The notes under the pieces: model-generated
Seen by the model: only the letters and a program-made list of their open reading frames with translations
Told to the model about the DNA's origin: nothing
The model's database searches: none
In this document: positions 8,424-18,500 of the stretch, piece by piece
How positions within the stretch are numbered: the stretch's first letter is position 1
Layout: every line of letters begins with the position of its first letter
Assembly: GCA_045627385.1 (NCBI GenBank)
Contig: JAZQNO010000004.1
Coordinates: 1 to 64,000 of the forward strand
From: UBA1757 sp045627385
Lineage (GTDB): Bacteria > Bacteroidota > Bacteroidia > Bacteroidales > UBA1402
Direction: 5' to 3'
DNA: 64,000 nucleotides
Made by a program: the position numbers and the translations under genes

Positions 8424-8974
8424 ATAAGAGTTTTCAATTTGGTTTTCAACGATTTTCGAGCCATACTCAAACAGACTCTGACATTCACCTCGGAGATGCC
8501 CATTTCCTCGGCGATATCCGAATATTCTTTCTCTTCGAACACCCTAAGGCGAAGGGCCTGGCGCTGGCGTGAAGGCAGGCCGTCGATAGCTTTCAATACC
8601 TGTCCGAACTGTTCTTTCTCCACCATTCCCGCATCTGGGCAAGGCTCTTGCGAAGGGCGGTCGATGCTGTCTGTAAGGTCCTGATGCTGTCTGAGCTCTT
8701 CCTGACGGATACGGTCCACACAGAGGTTCTTGAGCAAAGTCATGGCATAGCCTCCCGGATTGAGCACGCCGCCGAGCGAATCGCGCAAGTTCCAGAGTTT
8801 CAGGAAGAGATCCTGGACGGCGTCCTCGGCGCCTTCACGAGATTCAAGCAGACGGTACGCCACCCCATAGAGCCTGTCGCTCATAGGCAGAAAAATCTGA
8901 TTGAACTCTCGGGCAGTCATAGGTGTCTGGCCATTGTCATTTGCATTCAGACCTATGACGGACGGGGCCGTCAT
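8420..8974 (-). CDS. ECF-type RNA polymerase sigma factor
   Basis: A 184-residue ECF sigma factor. Sigma region 2 is seen at about residues 25-90 (FLPMSDRLYGVAYRLLES, then DAVQDLFLKLW). Region 4 is at about 120-180 (LPSRQRQALRLRVFEEKEYSDIAE followed by the helix-turn-helix MGISEVNVRVCLSMARKSL). Its ATG overlaps the TGA of the acyltransferase gene at 8971 by 4 nt, so translation looks coupled to the polyene cluster. A second in-frame ATG (8920) would also leave all of region 2. The downstream gene pair (anti-sigma, DUF4252) is the usual Bacteroidales arrangement. It may respond to envelope stress or regulate the upstream operon, but no target site was identified. Confidence 0.88.
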   Translation of the reverse strand: MTAPSVIGLNANDNGQTPMTAREFNQIFLPMSDRLYGVAYRLLESREGAEDAVQDLFLKLWNLRDSLGGVLNPGGYAMTLLKNLCVDRIRQEELRQHQDLTDSIDRPSQEPCPDAGMVEKEQFGQVLKAIDGLPSRQRQALRLRVFEEKEYSDIAEEMGISEVNVRVCLSMARKSLKTKLKTLI

Positions 8975-10104
8975 TTGTTAAGCGGATTGGCGTAAATGCT
9001 CAGAAAAATCCGTTTCAAGCATTCGGGATCATCGACCGGGAATGTGCGAAGAGCCTCGACTCTCTGTTCGAAGGCCTGTTCTTCGGCGGCCGTGTACATG
9101 GCTTCGTACCGTCTGTCGCCCTGGAGCATGTCGTGGGCAATGTAGTTGTTTGGCCAAAGGCGGAAGGCCGGCAGAATGCGGCTGTCGATGAGGGCGGCCA
9201 CCTGGCGGTGGTATTCGGTGCTGTTGCAGTCGTGCAGCGCTTCCAGTTCTTCGCGCCGGATGGGCTCGCAGAGGACGAAATGGACGCGGCCTTTCTGCTG
9301 GGTGATGCCTGTGAGCATGCTGTTGAGGTCCTCACCGGGCTTCTTTTCATACTTCTCGCCCTTGCGGCAGGCGTAGAGTTCCAGGGCTTTGAGGTAGTCG
9401 CACGACTCCCATTCGTACGACACGGCAACGGGAACTATCTTCAACTGGTCCAGCGATTCCACCCGGTCTTTGGCATAGCTCATGGAGAACATCTTCACGA
9501 TGCCCTGGTCGGTGCGGTCGATGCCGTTCTTGGTGCGTCCGTTGCGCTGCGCAATCCACACCGACTGATGCTTTTCAGTGATGGCGTGGCGGATATAGGC
9601 CGAATTGTGCAGCGTGCTCAGATAGAACTCTTTCGGTCCGGCCGAAGTCGACGGACGTGCCACTTTGAACATCTTGTTGCTGTTGCCGATGTCTATGACC
9701 AGCTGGCCCTGCATGAGATTGGCTCCGAATGTGATTTCGGAAGTGTCGTGACCCAGACGGTAGAGAATATACTGCAGCAGGCAGGCATCGAGGACGATGT
9801 CGCGGTGGTTGCTCACAAATAGGTAGCTTTTCGAGGGGTCGAGATGCTCGCCTCCTTCGAAACTGAGGCCCTGGGTGGTCTGCTCGATGATCTGCAGATT
9901 GAGCGGCAGCATGGCGCCGTGCTGGAACTCGTAGACATTGCGGAAGGAACGGACACGGGCGCGCGCTTCTTCCAGCTCCATTCCTGGGAAGACAAACTGC
10001 GCAATCTTGGGAAAGGCGGGATCGTCGGCTATGCGTTGCATAGCGGCGGGAATCTCTTCGTCGTAATAGGGACGGACGTCGTCAAACTGCGGATCGCGTA
10101 TCAT
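8971..10104 (-). CDS. PlsB/PlsC-like glycerol (phospho)lipid acyltransferase
   Basis: A 377-residue soluble-looking acyltransferase. The LPLAT active-site block is YLFVSNHRDIVLDACLL, in which His and Asp are five residues apart rather than the usual four of NHxxxxD. A later block (SVWIAQRNGRTKNG) corresponds to the glycerol phosphate-binding region, and IVPVAVSYEWESCD follows. Bacteroidetes proteins of this type are annotated as 1-acyl-glycerol-3-phosphate acyltransferases. In this context it may transfer the polyene acyl chain, or a fatty acid, to a lipid. It is the last biosynthetic gene before the ECF sigma factor, which overlaps it by 4 nt, and it lies 18 nt after the ligase gene. Confidence 0.75.
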   Translation of the reverse strand: MIRDPQFDDVRPYYDEEIPAAMQRIADDPAFPKIAQFVFPGMELEEARARVRSFRNVYEFQHGAMLPLNLQIIEQTTQGLSFEGGEHLDPSKSYLFVSNHRDIVLDACLLQYILYRLGHDTSEITFGANLMQGQLVIDIGNSNKMFKVARPSTSAGPKEFYLSTLHNSAYIRHAITEKHQSVWIAQRNGRTKNGIDRTDQGIVKMFSMSYAKDRVESLDQLKIVPVAVSYEWESCDYLKALELYACRKGEKYEKKPGEDLNSMLTGITQQKGRVHFVLCEPIRREELEALHDCNSTEYHRQVAALIDSRILPAFRLWPNNYIAHDMLQGDRRYEAMYTAAEEQAFEQRVEALRTFPVDDPECLKRIFLSIYANPLNK

Positions 10105-10122
10105 AGGAGTAGGAGCTGTGAA

Positions 10123-11436
10123 TCAATGCTTTCGGTTGTCGATGAATTTGACAGGTTTGCGCACCTTGGCCGGGAAATTGATGGCGTTGATTTCGTCGGC
10201 CGGATGGATTTCGACGAGCGGCGCCACGCGGATGCGGCTGCGGAAACTGTCTTTCAAGTCCTTGACCAGCTGGTCGGGGTCGGCTGTCTCGAAGCCCTTG
10301 CGCAGTCCTATCTTCACCACCACTTCGTCGGTGCCGGCGGCGCTGTCCTGAACGACTACCACATAGTTGGCCACATATTCGGTGTTGTCGAGCACGTCGT
10401 TGATGGCCGGGGGGTAGAGGGTGGTGCCCTTGAGTTTGATCATGTTGTTCTTGCGGCCGACCAGAGGCGTGAGACGGTACGACCAACGACCGCACCGGCA
10501 CTGCTCCACGCGTTTGGCGGCGATGTCGCCGGTCTTGAATCGGAGCAGGGGCATGCCTTCCACACCCAGCGTGGTGACCACGATTTCGCCGGGTTGTCCG
10601 TCGGGCACGGGAAGTCCGTCTTCGCCGATGATTTCCACGATGATGAGTTCGGGATGCACATGGCCGCCCATGCCGTACTCGCACTCGGAGAAGGTGGCGC
10701 CCATTTCGGTGGAGGAATAGGTGGCGAACAGCTGCACTTCGGGCCATTTCTCATGGATGCGGCGGCCCAGCAGGTTCAGGTTGAAATCCTGGTCGCGCAG
10801 TCCTTCGCCGATGCCGATGATGCGTCTGATGCTGCTGTGGCGGTAGTCGATGCCGTGAGCCTCCGCCCAGTCGATGAGTTTGAGGATGAAGGAAGGCACG
10901 CACATGACCGCATCGGGCTGGAAGCGGCGGATGGTGTCCCACTGCAGTTCGGGGATGCCGTTTCCCACACGAATCACGCCGGCGCCCATTTTGCGGAGGC
11001 CGAGGAAATAGGCCATACCGGCCATGAAGCGTTTGTCGAGCGTGGTCATGAGCTGTAGCACGCTGTCGGCGCTGAGGCCGGCGCACTTGAACGATTTTTC
11101 TTCGTTGTAGGCCAAACGGTCCAAGTCTTTGTCGGTGCAGCCGAAAAGCACCGGATCGCCCAGCGTGCCGCTGGTAGTGATATAGTCGATGATGTCGCGC
11201 TTGGGAACGCAGCAGAAATCGTCGTTGTAGAGCTGCAAGTCTTTCTTCTCGGTGAAAGGAATGCGCGTGAGGTCTTCGAGATGAACTATCTGGCTGATGT
11301 CGATGTGGTTTTCATCGAACAGACGGCGGTAGTAGGGCGAATGGGCTTTGAGATAAGCCAGATGTTCATGAAGCAGATTCTCCTGAAAAGCCTTGATGGC
11401 CTCCGGGCTTTGGAATTCGATATCGGTGTTTGACAT
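10123..11436 (-). CDS. PaaK-like AMP-dependent acyl-CoA/acyl-ACP ligase
   Basis: A 437-residue adenylate-forming enzyme of the phenylacetate-CoA ligase group. Motifs in order: P-loop-like TTSGTLGDP (near residue 89), YSSTEMG (near 240), RFKTGD (near 297), GRKNNMIKLKG (near 328) and a C-terminal lid domain. In aryl polyene and flexirubin clusters a ligase activates the hydroxycinnamate made by the ammonia lyase and loads it on CoA or an ACP; the same role is inferred here. The Cys-rich RCGRWS segment resembles those of PaaK relatives. Spacing to the next gene is 18 nt. An aromatic substrate is likely but not proven. Confidence 0.8.
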   Translation of the reverse strand: MSNTDIEFQSPEAIKAFQENLLHEHLAYLKAHSPYYRRLFDENHIDISQIVHLEDLTRIPFTEKKDLQLYNDDFCCVPKRDIIDYITTSGTLGDPVLFGCTDKDLDRLAYNEEKSFKCAGLSADSVLQLMTTLDKRFMAGMAYFLGLRKMGAGVIRVGNGIPELQWDTIRRFQPDAVMCVPSFILKLIDWAEAHGIDYRHSSIRRIIGIGEGLRDQDFNLNLLGRRIHEKWPEVQLFATYSSTEMGATFSECEYGMGGHVHPELIIVEIIGEDGLPVPDGQPGEIVVTTLGVEGMPLLRFKTGDIAAKRVEQCRCGRWSYRLTPLVGRKNNMIKLKGTTLYPPAINDVLDNTEYVANYVVVVQDSAAGTDEVVVKIGLRKGFETADPDQLVKDLKDSFRSRIRVAPLVEIHPADEINAINFPAKVRKPVKFIDNRKH

Positions 11437-11454
11437 ATGGTGTAAATCGTTAAA

Positions 11455-12378
11455 TCACTTCACATTGGGGAAACTGTACTGCGGATACAGAGCCATCAGC
11501 CAATCCAGAAAGGTGGCCATCCAGGTTTTGCTTTCATCCGAGCCTTCCACCGTGCTGGCGCCGAACCCGTGACCTCCGGTCTGAAACTGATGGTAGACAT
11601 GGGGCACCGACTGCGCGGTCAAAGCTTCGTCCAAAAGTACGGAATTATGATAATCTACCAAAGGATCGTCCACGGCATTTGCAAAAAAAACCGGCGGACA
11701 GTCGGCCGGGACATGTCGTTCGAGCGACATGGAATCGCGCATACGGTCCGACAGGCAGCCCCAATCGTCGAGAAGGCCGCGGCGTGAACGTTTGTGCACA
11801 TAGGGTTTGTACATGGTCACCACCGGATAGAGCGACACGATGAAGTCGGGTTTCAGCGAGACCTGAGCCTCGTGTCCGAACTCGCGCTCCATGAAATCGG
11901 TAGTGGAATAGCATCCCGACATCATCACCAGATGGCCTCCGGCCGAGAAACCCATCACGCCCAATGTCTCGGTGGTGATGCCGAAAAGGCTGTCGGATTG
12001 GCAGCGCACCATCTCAATGGCGCGCTGCAGGTCGCAGATCATGTCAGGGTGGCGCTGACCTCTGACAAGCAGACGGTCGTGGGTGACGAAAGACCATACG
12101 CCGGCTGCCCTGTAATCGAGGACGAAGGCGCTGATGCCGTTGCGGTTGAGCCAGCGGGCCACCTGACGGTTTTCGGCATTGCCATCGACCCAGTAGTAGC
12201 TGCCGCCGGGACAGACGATGACCGACACGCTGGAACTGTCGACCACATAGGGGGTGAGCAGGGCGTCGTAGGCATGATGGCGGTCGATGTCGGACCAGAT
12301 GGGCATGTGCTCCTGCGCCATCGTCAAGGCCGCAGCCAAGACTGCCCAGCAGAATAGGACGGTTCGCTGCAGTTTCAT
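11455..12378 (-). CDS. Exported alpha/beta-hydrolase (esterase/lipase type)
   Basis: A 307-residue exported hydrolase. The start at 12378 gives a signal peptide (MKLQRTVLFCWAVLAAALTMAQ) and overlaps the previous stop by 4 nt (ATGA); a longer open frame upstream only reads through that gene. The fold is shown by CPGGSYYWV (oxyanion hole), VMGFSAGGHLVMM (nucleophile Ser in GxSxG), a DDPLVDYHNS acid region and GGHGFG (catalytic His). It resembles acetyl-xylan esterase/BD-FAE-type enzymes. A secreted esterase is not a standard part of aryl polyene clusters. It might deacylate or remodel the exported lipid, or be an unrelated passenger. Confidence 0.8.
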   Translation of the reverse strand: MKLQRTVLFCWAVLAAALTMAQEHMPIWSDIDRHHAYDALLTPYVVDSSSVSVIVCPGGSYYWVDGNAENRQVARWLNRNGISAFVLDYRAAGVWSFVTHDRLLVRGQRHPDMICDLQRAIEMVRCQSDSLFGITTETLGVMGFSAGGHLVMMSGCYSTTDFMEREFGHEAQVSLKPDFIVSLYPVVTMYKPYVHKRSRRGLLDDWGCLSDRMRDSMSLERHVPADCPPVFFANAVDDPLVDYHNSVLLDEALTAQSVPHVYHQFQTGGHGFGASTVEGSDESKTWMATFLDWLMALYPQYSFPNVK

Positions 12379-12734
12379 GAAAGGATGTCGGCCACCTCGG
12401 CGGCGCTCAACTGGCGGTATTTGTGCTGCGGATCGGCAGCGAAATCGACCAGGAAGTATTCTTCGTCGTAGAAAGACAGTTTCGAATTGGTGTCGGGATT
12501 GCACTCGATGTAGGTGATTCCGTCCAAGCTCAGCTGCTTGGCCTCGCAAATCTGTCGGGCCAACGATTCGCCGGCATAGGTGACCGAAGTACCCGGGTTG
12601 TCCTGGTAGAGTTCGGTTACAATCACATAGACTTTGCCATCGCGTCTGCGGATTTTCAAACCACAGGTCGAGGGCATGTCCCATTGTCCTTTGAAGGAGA
12701 ATATTTCGTCGTAATAATCGGGAGAGACTTTCAT
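12375..12734 (-). CDS. Conserved small protein of unknown function
   Basis: A 119-residue soluble protein that I do not recognise. It has no signal peptide or membrane segment. It is rich in aromatic and acidic residues and has a beta-strand-like alternation (KVYVIVTELYQDNPGTSVTYAG, EEYFLVDFAADPQHKYRQLSA). It overlaps the radical SAM gene upstream and the esterase gene downstream by 4 nt each (ATGA at both ends), which strongly supports it as a real gene. A role with the radical SAM enzyme, for example as a partner or substrate carrier, is only a guess from position. Confidence 0.75.
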   Translation of the reverse strand: MKVSPDYYDEIFSFKGQWDMPSTCGLKIRRRDGKVYVIVTELYQDNPGTSVTYAGESLARQICEAKQLSLDGITYIECNPDTNSKLSFYDEEYFLVDFAADPQHKYRQLSAAEVADILS

Positions 12735-14029
12735 TGCTTATCGGCTTTTCTGATGTTGCGGACAACATCTTTTCCAAAGGATTTGTTAATCAGACGGCGG
12801 TCGCGCTGGCGGTAGGTGCCCTCTTCCATTTCGCGGAGAGCCACATTGCAGAACAGACGGAACATCTTCTGTTCCTGGCTTTCGTCCTTGTAGAAATTTT
12901 TCCAGGCGTAATCATAGACGTCCTGCAGTTCTTCGGGGCTCATCAGTTTGGGCTGGAACACCACCTGACCGGCGTTGTAATGGTCCCAGTCGAAGTCGAA
13001 GATGCGTCCCTGACGCAGCAGGTCGTCGTAGGCTTTGGTATGGGGGAAAGGCGTGAGCACCGTGAATTCGGCCAGGTCGAGGTCGATTTCGCCCAGGAAA
13101 TCGATCAGGCGCTTGCAGTCGTCCACGGTCTGGTTGTCGAGACCCAGCAGAATGGTGCCTTCCACACCGATGCCGTAGTCGTGGTAGCGTTTCACGCGCT
13201 CCTTGATGTAGGCGGACGTGTCGTAGACGGCCTGATAGACATACCAGGCGCCGGCCTTGGCGGCCAGGTCGAGCACTTCTGGGTCGTCTTCAATGGTATG
13301 GCTGATCCATTTCTTCTTGAGCGGGGCGATGGCGGTGAACAGTTCCTTTTCCCATTCCTTGTTTTGGGCAAGGGAGTTGTCCACGATGAAGAGGCGGTTG
13401 TTGTCGATGCCGGCCATGTCTTCGACCACCTTGTCGATGGGACGCGGACGGAACTTGCGGCCGCCCAGATAGCTGACGGCGCAGGGATAGCAGCTGAAAC
13501 GGCAGCCGCGGCTGGCGTGGAACAGGTCGACCATGGGCACGCCCTTGTGGTTGTAGAGGTCGCGTTTGTAGAGGTCGCGGCGGCAGGGGCCGACATCCTC
13601 GATGGGTGGGAACTGCAGCATGAAGTTGTAGACTTTCTTGAGCTGGCCGTCGGTCCAGTCGCGCATGACCTGTTCCATGCGGCCTTCCGATTCGCCCAGG
13701 AACACGCTGTCCACGTGATTGACCATTTCGTCGGCATGAAGCATGGTGGAGATACCTCCGGCAACGACCTTCTTGCCGCGCTTATGGTATTCGTCGGCGA
13801 TGGCCCAGCCCCGTTTCACCTGGGTGCTCAGCATCATCGACAGGGCCACGCCGTCACATGGTTCGTTGAAATCTATTTCTTCCACATTCTCGTCGGTAAA
13901 CGACACTTCCACCCAATCGGGCAAGGTCGCCGCAAAAGCGACCGGTCCGTGAGGGGGCAGGTTGAAGGTGGTCTGACCGGGCAGTTTCTGCCACTTCGGA
14001 TAAATCAGTTTCAGTTTGAACGTATTCAT
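12731..14029 (-). CDS. B12-binding-domain radical SAM enzyme
   Basis: A 432-residue enzyme. The N-terminal 150 residues have the fold pattern of a cobalamin-binding Rossmann domain (FTDENVEEIDF, VALSMMLSTQVKRGWAIADEYHKRGKKVVAGG) without a DxHxxG motif. The radical SAM cluster motif is C176-x3-C180-x2-C183 (RGCRFSCYPCAVSY). A glycine-rich segment and a TIM-barrel part follow (LDNQTVDDCKRLIDFLGEIDLDLAEF). Class B radical SAM enzymes perform methylations, cyclisations or rearrangements on unactivated carbons. It lies inside the polyene cluster, 9 nt from the FAD oxidoreductase gene. The substrate is unknown, and the gene is not part of the minimal aryl polyene set. Confidence 0.85.
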   Translation of the reverse strand: MNTFKLKLIYPKWQKLPGQTTFNLPPHGPVAFAATLPDWVEVSFTDENVEEIDFNEPCDGVALSMMLSTQVKRGWAIADEYHKRGKKVVAGGISTMLHADEMVNHVDSVFLGESEGRMEQVMRDWTDGQLKKVYNFMLQFPPIEDVGPCRRDLYKRDLYNHKGVPMVDLFHASRGCRFSCYPCAVSYLGGRKFRPRPIDKVVEDMAGIDNNRLFIVDNSLAQNKEWEKELFTAIAPLKKKWISHTIEDDPEVLDLAAKAGAWYVYQAVYDTSAYIKERVKRYHDYGIGVEGTILLGLDNQTVDDCKRLIDFLGEIDLDLAEFTVLTPFPHTKAYDDLLRQGRIFDFDWDHYNAGQVVFQPKLMSPEELQDVYDYAWKNFYKDESQEQKMFRLFCNVALREMEEGTYRQRDRRLINKSFGKDVVRNIRKADKQ

Positions 14030-14038
14030 ATCGTTGTT

Positions 14039-15529
14039 TTACAATTGTTTCAAACGGTTCACGACAACGTCTTTTCCCAGCAGAGTCTCGGCTGTTTCGA
14101 TGGCAGTCATCGGCACGCCTCCGATACCGTGCATGTTCACATTCTGGCCCGTCAACAGCAGATTGCCCAAACGGGTGCGGATGGACAGCTGCGAAAGGAC
14201 CGGATTCTCGCAGTCCTTGCGGTAGCCGTACAAAGAGCCTTCCCAACTTCCGTACCAATCGCGGAAACTCAGCGGAGAAGCGGCGAAGCACGACTCCATC
14301 TGAGAGCGGATTTCGGGATATGCCTGAGCCAACAAATCGATGACCTGCTCCATACGGGCGGCTTTCCAAGACTCGTAGCCCGCACCCCGGCGACCCGTGC
14401 GCGTGTGCTCCCACTGGCGCACTTCCTCGAAACTCATTTGGGTGAGGAGGGTCAGATGTGTGGCCCACTGGCCTTGCGCATCCGATTTTGCAAAGCACGA
14501 AAGTCCACAGGGCCAAGCATTTGCATCGTATTGGCTTTGTCGCCAGACATCTTCGTATTTATTCAACAAATATACGGGATGATTGGCATATGGAAAAGCC
14601 TCAGGCTTTAATTTTATGAATACTTTGAAAGCCGAAACGGTCTGAGGTATGTCTTGAAGTCTGCTGCGGTAGGCTTTTGGCAAAGCCGTCTCGGGCAAGA
14701 GCTCCAGCAGGCGGCGGGGAGCGATGTCGGAAATGTAGGTGTCGGCCCGGAAAGTCCGGCCCTTGGAGGTATGCACGGCGCAGATTTCCTTTCCTTCCAC
14801 ATCGATGCCGCAGACTTCTTCACCGCGCAGCACTTCGCCTCCGGCCAGTTCTATCACCTCGGCCAGCGCTTCGGCCAGACACGCGCTACCCTCCTCGAAC
14901 CTGTACGAGCGTTCGATGAACAGATGGGAAATGATGGCCTGCAGATAGGCGGGCGAATGGCCGGGTATGCCGGCATAGAGTGGATTGATGAAAGCCAGCA
15001 GACTGCGCAGGCGATTGTCGGTCACGTACCGGGCGATGAAGGCATCGGCCGGCATCATGAACTCGGCCGAATGGCCGGGCATCCCTTGAGGGACGGGCTT
15101 CATCTGCAGCAGAGGTTCCTCTTCGTAGAGCCGTGCGACAGCGGCCATATAGGCGTCGATGCCGTCCGACTCTTGGGGGAAATGTTGCCTGAGACAATCG
15201 GCAAAGGCCTTTCTGCCACTGGGCAGGTCGTAGCGTGCATGGTCCTCCAGAACCTCTATGACGGCCGTCCGGTCGCAGGGGCAGAGATGAAGCCTGTCCG
15301 ATATGCCCAGATGGCGGCATATCCGGTCGAGCGGGCCGCCTTCTTCGAATCCGGTGGCGATGTGCATGCCTGTTTCGTAGCATTCGCCCTGGCGGACAAA
15401 ATTCTGAAGACCTCCGCCAATCGACGGATTCTTCTCAATCACCTGCACCCGCAGTCCTTCCTTGGCCAGCAGGGCTCCTGTGAACAGACCGCCCATTCCT
15501 CCGCCTATGATGATGACATTCGGATTCAT
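14039..15529 (-). CDS. FAD-dependent oxidoreductase of the phytoene desaturase (CrtI) type
   Basis: A 496-residue flavoenzyme. The N-terminal dinucleotide motif is VIIIGGGMGGLFTGALLAKEG with the acid of beta-2 in VIEKN. A C-terminal FAD-contact region reads LGNLLLTGQNVNMHGIGGVPMTAIETA. The body (GGLQNFVRQGE, YAGIPGHSPAYL) is typical of the CrtI/COG1233 family that desaturates, isomerises or hydroxylates polyenes and retinoids. In this cluster it may oxidise or isomerise the polyene or aryl head group; this is inferred from family and position. The gene overlaps the MMPL fusion gene by 4 nt (ATGA). Confidence 0.85.
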   Translation of the reverse strand: MNPNVIIIGGGMGGLFTGALLAKEGLRVQVIEKNPSIGGGLQNFVRQGECYETGMHIATGFEEGGPLDRICRHLGISDRLHLCPCDRTAVIEVLEDHARYDLPSGRKAFADCLRQHFPQESDGIDAYMAAVARLYEEEPLLQMKPVPQGMPGHSAEFMMPADAFIARYVTDNRLRSLLAFINPLYAGIPGHSPAYLQAIISHLFIERSYRFEEGSACLAEALAEVIELAGGEVLRGEEVCGIDVEGKEICAVHTSKGRTFRADTYISDIAPRRLLELLPETALPKAYRSRLQDIPQTVSAFKVFIKLKPEAFPYANHPVYLLNKYEDVWRQSQYDANAWPCGLSCFAKSDAQGQWATHLTLLTQMSFEEVRQWEHTRTGRRGAGYESWKAARMEQVIDLLAQAYPEIRSQMESCFAASPLSFRDWYGSWEGSLYGYRKDCENPVLSQLSIRTRLGNLLLTGQNVNMHGIGGVPMTAIETAETLLGKDVVVNRLKQL

Positions 15530-18500
15530 TGCGCCGGGCCGTTAGAGGGTTTCAGGACAAAATGCAGGTTGGAAGGCTTGTGCGCCTGTGCCTGAGCCAG
15601 ACGGATAGTTTCTTCGTTCTGCATGAAGGCGGTCACCTCCATCTCGGGATGCACCAGAGCGGTCAGCAGGGCTTTTTCGCCCTGTCCTTGCTCCAGCAAA
15701 TCGGCCCTGTCGCCGCGAAGGCCGTCTATTTCGTTGGCCGACATAGAGGCTTCGCGCAAGGTCCGACGACAGTTGCGTTCGATGTCGAAGCCCTTATAGA
15801 GATATTGATGACGGACATAAGAAAGGAAATAGGCCGTGTTTTCGCGTTCGCGTCGGATGGCCGCATAGGTTTCCATATAGTGGGCGCGCATCTGACGCGT
15901 GAAGGCCAGCAGATCGCAGTCGGCGGCTGGGGCGGGAAGGCGTTTGCCTACCCTCAGGAAAAGACTTCCCTCGCGGAGCATGAAATCTTCTTTGGGCAAG
16001 ACATGGCCGAAGCCGTGGATATACAGGGGCAGGATGTCCAGACCCAGGCTCTGTGCCAGATGGAAGGCTCCCTGATGGAAACGCAGGATGCGGCAGTCGG
16101 TCGAGCGGGTTCCTTCCGGGAATACGGCGATGCTGTAGCCGCGGGCGACCAGATCGCGCAGACGGTCCATATGCTGTTCGATACCGTCGGCTGCCGGGAT
16201 GAATTCCGCCCGACGTATCAGCGCTCCATAGAAGGGATTCTTCCATACCCAATCGTTGGTGAGGAAAACGATTTTGGGGTGGAGCATCAGCACGGCCATC
16301 AGGTCGAGATGCGACTGGTGGTTGCAGACGATCAGAGCCGGCTTGGCGAAGTTCTCACCGACCGTGTTGTCAAAAGTGAAGGGAGCACCGGGTATGTGTC
16401 TGATGCACAGACGCGAGAAACGCCAGATGATTTTGTGCAGCCAGATGCGCTGACGTTCGGAATGTGAGAAAGCGAAACGCACCAGAGCGACCGGAGTGAC
16501 CACGATGACCGACAGCAGGAAGAAGGTGAATGCCCACACGGAACGGCCCAGCCGTTTGAGCGTGACGGGCACCTGACGGATCTGTCCCTTCTTGCGCGTC
16601 AGCCAGCCGAACACCCATTCGGGCAGATAATGCGCCATGAGCACCACCACAGCCATGCCGATGACGGTCACCTGGGCAAGCGATTTCATAGCCGGATGAC
16701 GGGCGAAGATGAGCGTGCCTATGCCTATGAACATCAGCACGGCCGAAAGGATGACGCTGTTGCGGCGCGAGGCCAGTGTCTTCTGCCCACAGGCGTATTC
16801 GTGCATCAGGCCTTCGGTGATGAAAATCGTATAGTCGTCGCCCTGTCCGAAGATGAACGTGGCCAGGATGATGCTGACAATGTTGAACTGGATGCCGCAG
16901 ACGTTCATAAGCGCCAGAATCCAGATCCATCCGACGGTGAGCGGCAGGAAACTCAACAGCGCAATCTCCAGACTGCCGAAAGACAGCCAGAGGAAGAAGA
17001 ACACGATGAATCCGCAGACCCAAAGCACCAGATTGAAATCGGCGGAAAGAGACTGCACGATGCTGCCCATTGTATCGCTGGCCTGGAAGGCGAAAGAGTC
17101 GGAAGACGCATCCGTGAGCGATTTCAGTTCGTCCACCAGAGTGGGCTCCACATAGGCATATCCGATGAGACGCTGCAGGCTGTCGCCGGGCATCAGGAAT
17201 TTAGTTCCTAAAAGTTCGGTCACAGGCGAAAAAGCGTTGGTGGAAAGGGTTTCTGGACATTGGCGGGCCTGGGTGAGGAAACGCTGGAAGGCTCGAGCCG
17301 AGAAACCGAGTTCCGGTCCCGTCTGTTCCAATTCGTCCAGTATGTCGGCATGGCGCTGCCAGAAATCCGTCCATCGTCCGACTCTTCGAGCCTGTTCCTG
17401 CTCCGAGGGTACATAATCCGACAGCGCGCTCATACTCAGCCTTGAGTCTCCGAAATGATTTTCAAGCGACTGCTTAAGCTGTTCGCTGTTCACCAGACAG
17501 GCGTCCAAAGTCTCACCCTGACTGACCAGGTAGACCAGACTGCGGTCAGAACCCGATTCCAGACGGGCCGACAGAAAATCCAGGTCTTCTTGCTGCCGGT
17601 CGGTCATGTAGTTGATATGATGCATGTCGGCATCGAAGGAAGCGCCGTTGAAAAAGACGGTGAACACCAGTGTCAATGCCGCCAGCACCCAAGGGATGAT
17701 GCGGTGGAGACACGGGAAACGGCTGCCGTCGAGCAGAGACGAATCGGTGGCGTTCAGTTCTTTTCGGCTGCGGTGAGGCTTGACCAGCACGGGCAGGACG
17801 ACCAGCGTAAACAGGATGGTCCCGATAAGCATGAACGAGCCGAAGAGCGCCAGGTCGTGCATGGCCTGCGCCTTGAGGAAAATGAGGCAGAGGAAGGCGC
17901 CGACGGTGGTGATGTTGCCCACCAACAGCGGCGTGACCATGTTTTTCAGCGTATCGCGCCCGTTGCCTTCTTCGCGCAGCTCGTGCAGGAAATGAAGCGG
18001 ATAGTTGACGGCGATACCCACAATGATGGAACCGATGCCGATGACGATGATGGAAATGTCGGGTTTGAGAAACGAGATGACTCCCAGCGAAAAGATGGCG
18101 CCGAAAAGCACCGATGCGGCCATCCACCACAGGTCGCTGAAACGTCTGAACGTGATGAGCAGGACGGTGAGAATGCCAAGAATGGCTATGGTGACGGCCA
18201 TCGCGCTGTCGCGCTTGATGCGTTGCGCGTTACCTACGGCGATGAGCGGCGAGCCCACGGCAGAGACGCTCACTTGAGGATGCTCCCGTTCTGTTTTTCG
18301 GACAACCTCGTCCAGAAGGCGGCAGATTTTTTCATTGCGTCCCGTTTCGCTGCCGCCGTAGGGCGAATCGAAAAACAGGACACCCGTGGAACTCGAGACT
18401 TCAAACAGATGGCCGTTGACCGTCTGGAATCCCGATGCGGTGCCGAGAGAGGCGAAACGCAGCAGAACGGGGCTGAAAAGATTTAGCGGATCGGTGCGCA

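Noticed and set aside
12734..14611. Long open frame on the plus strand opposite the radical SAM and FAD genes
   Set aside because: It is antisense to two well-supported genes, has no recognisable domain and reflects codon bias of the GC-rich minus-strand genes.
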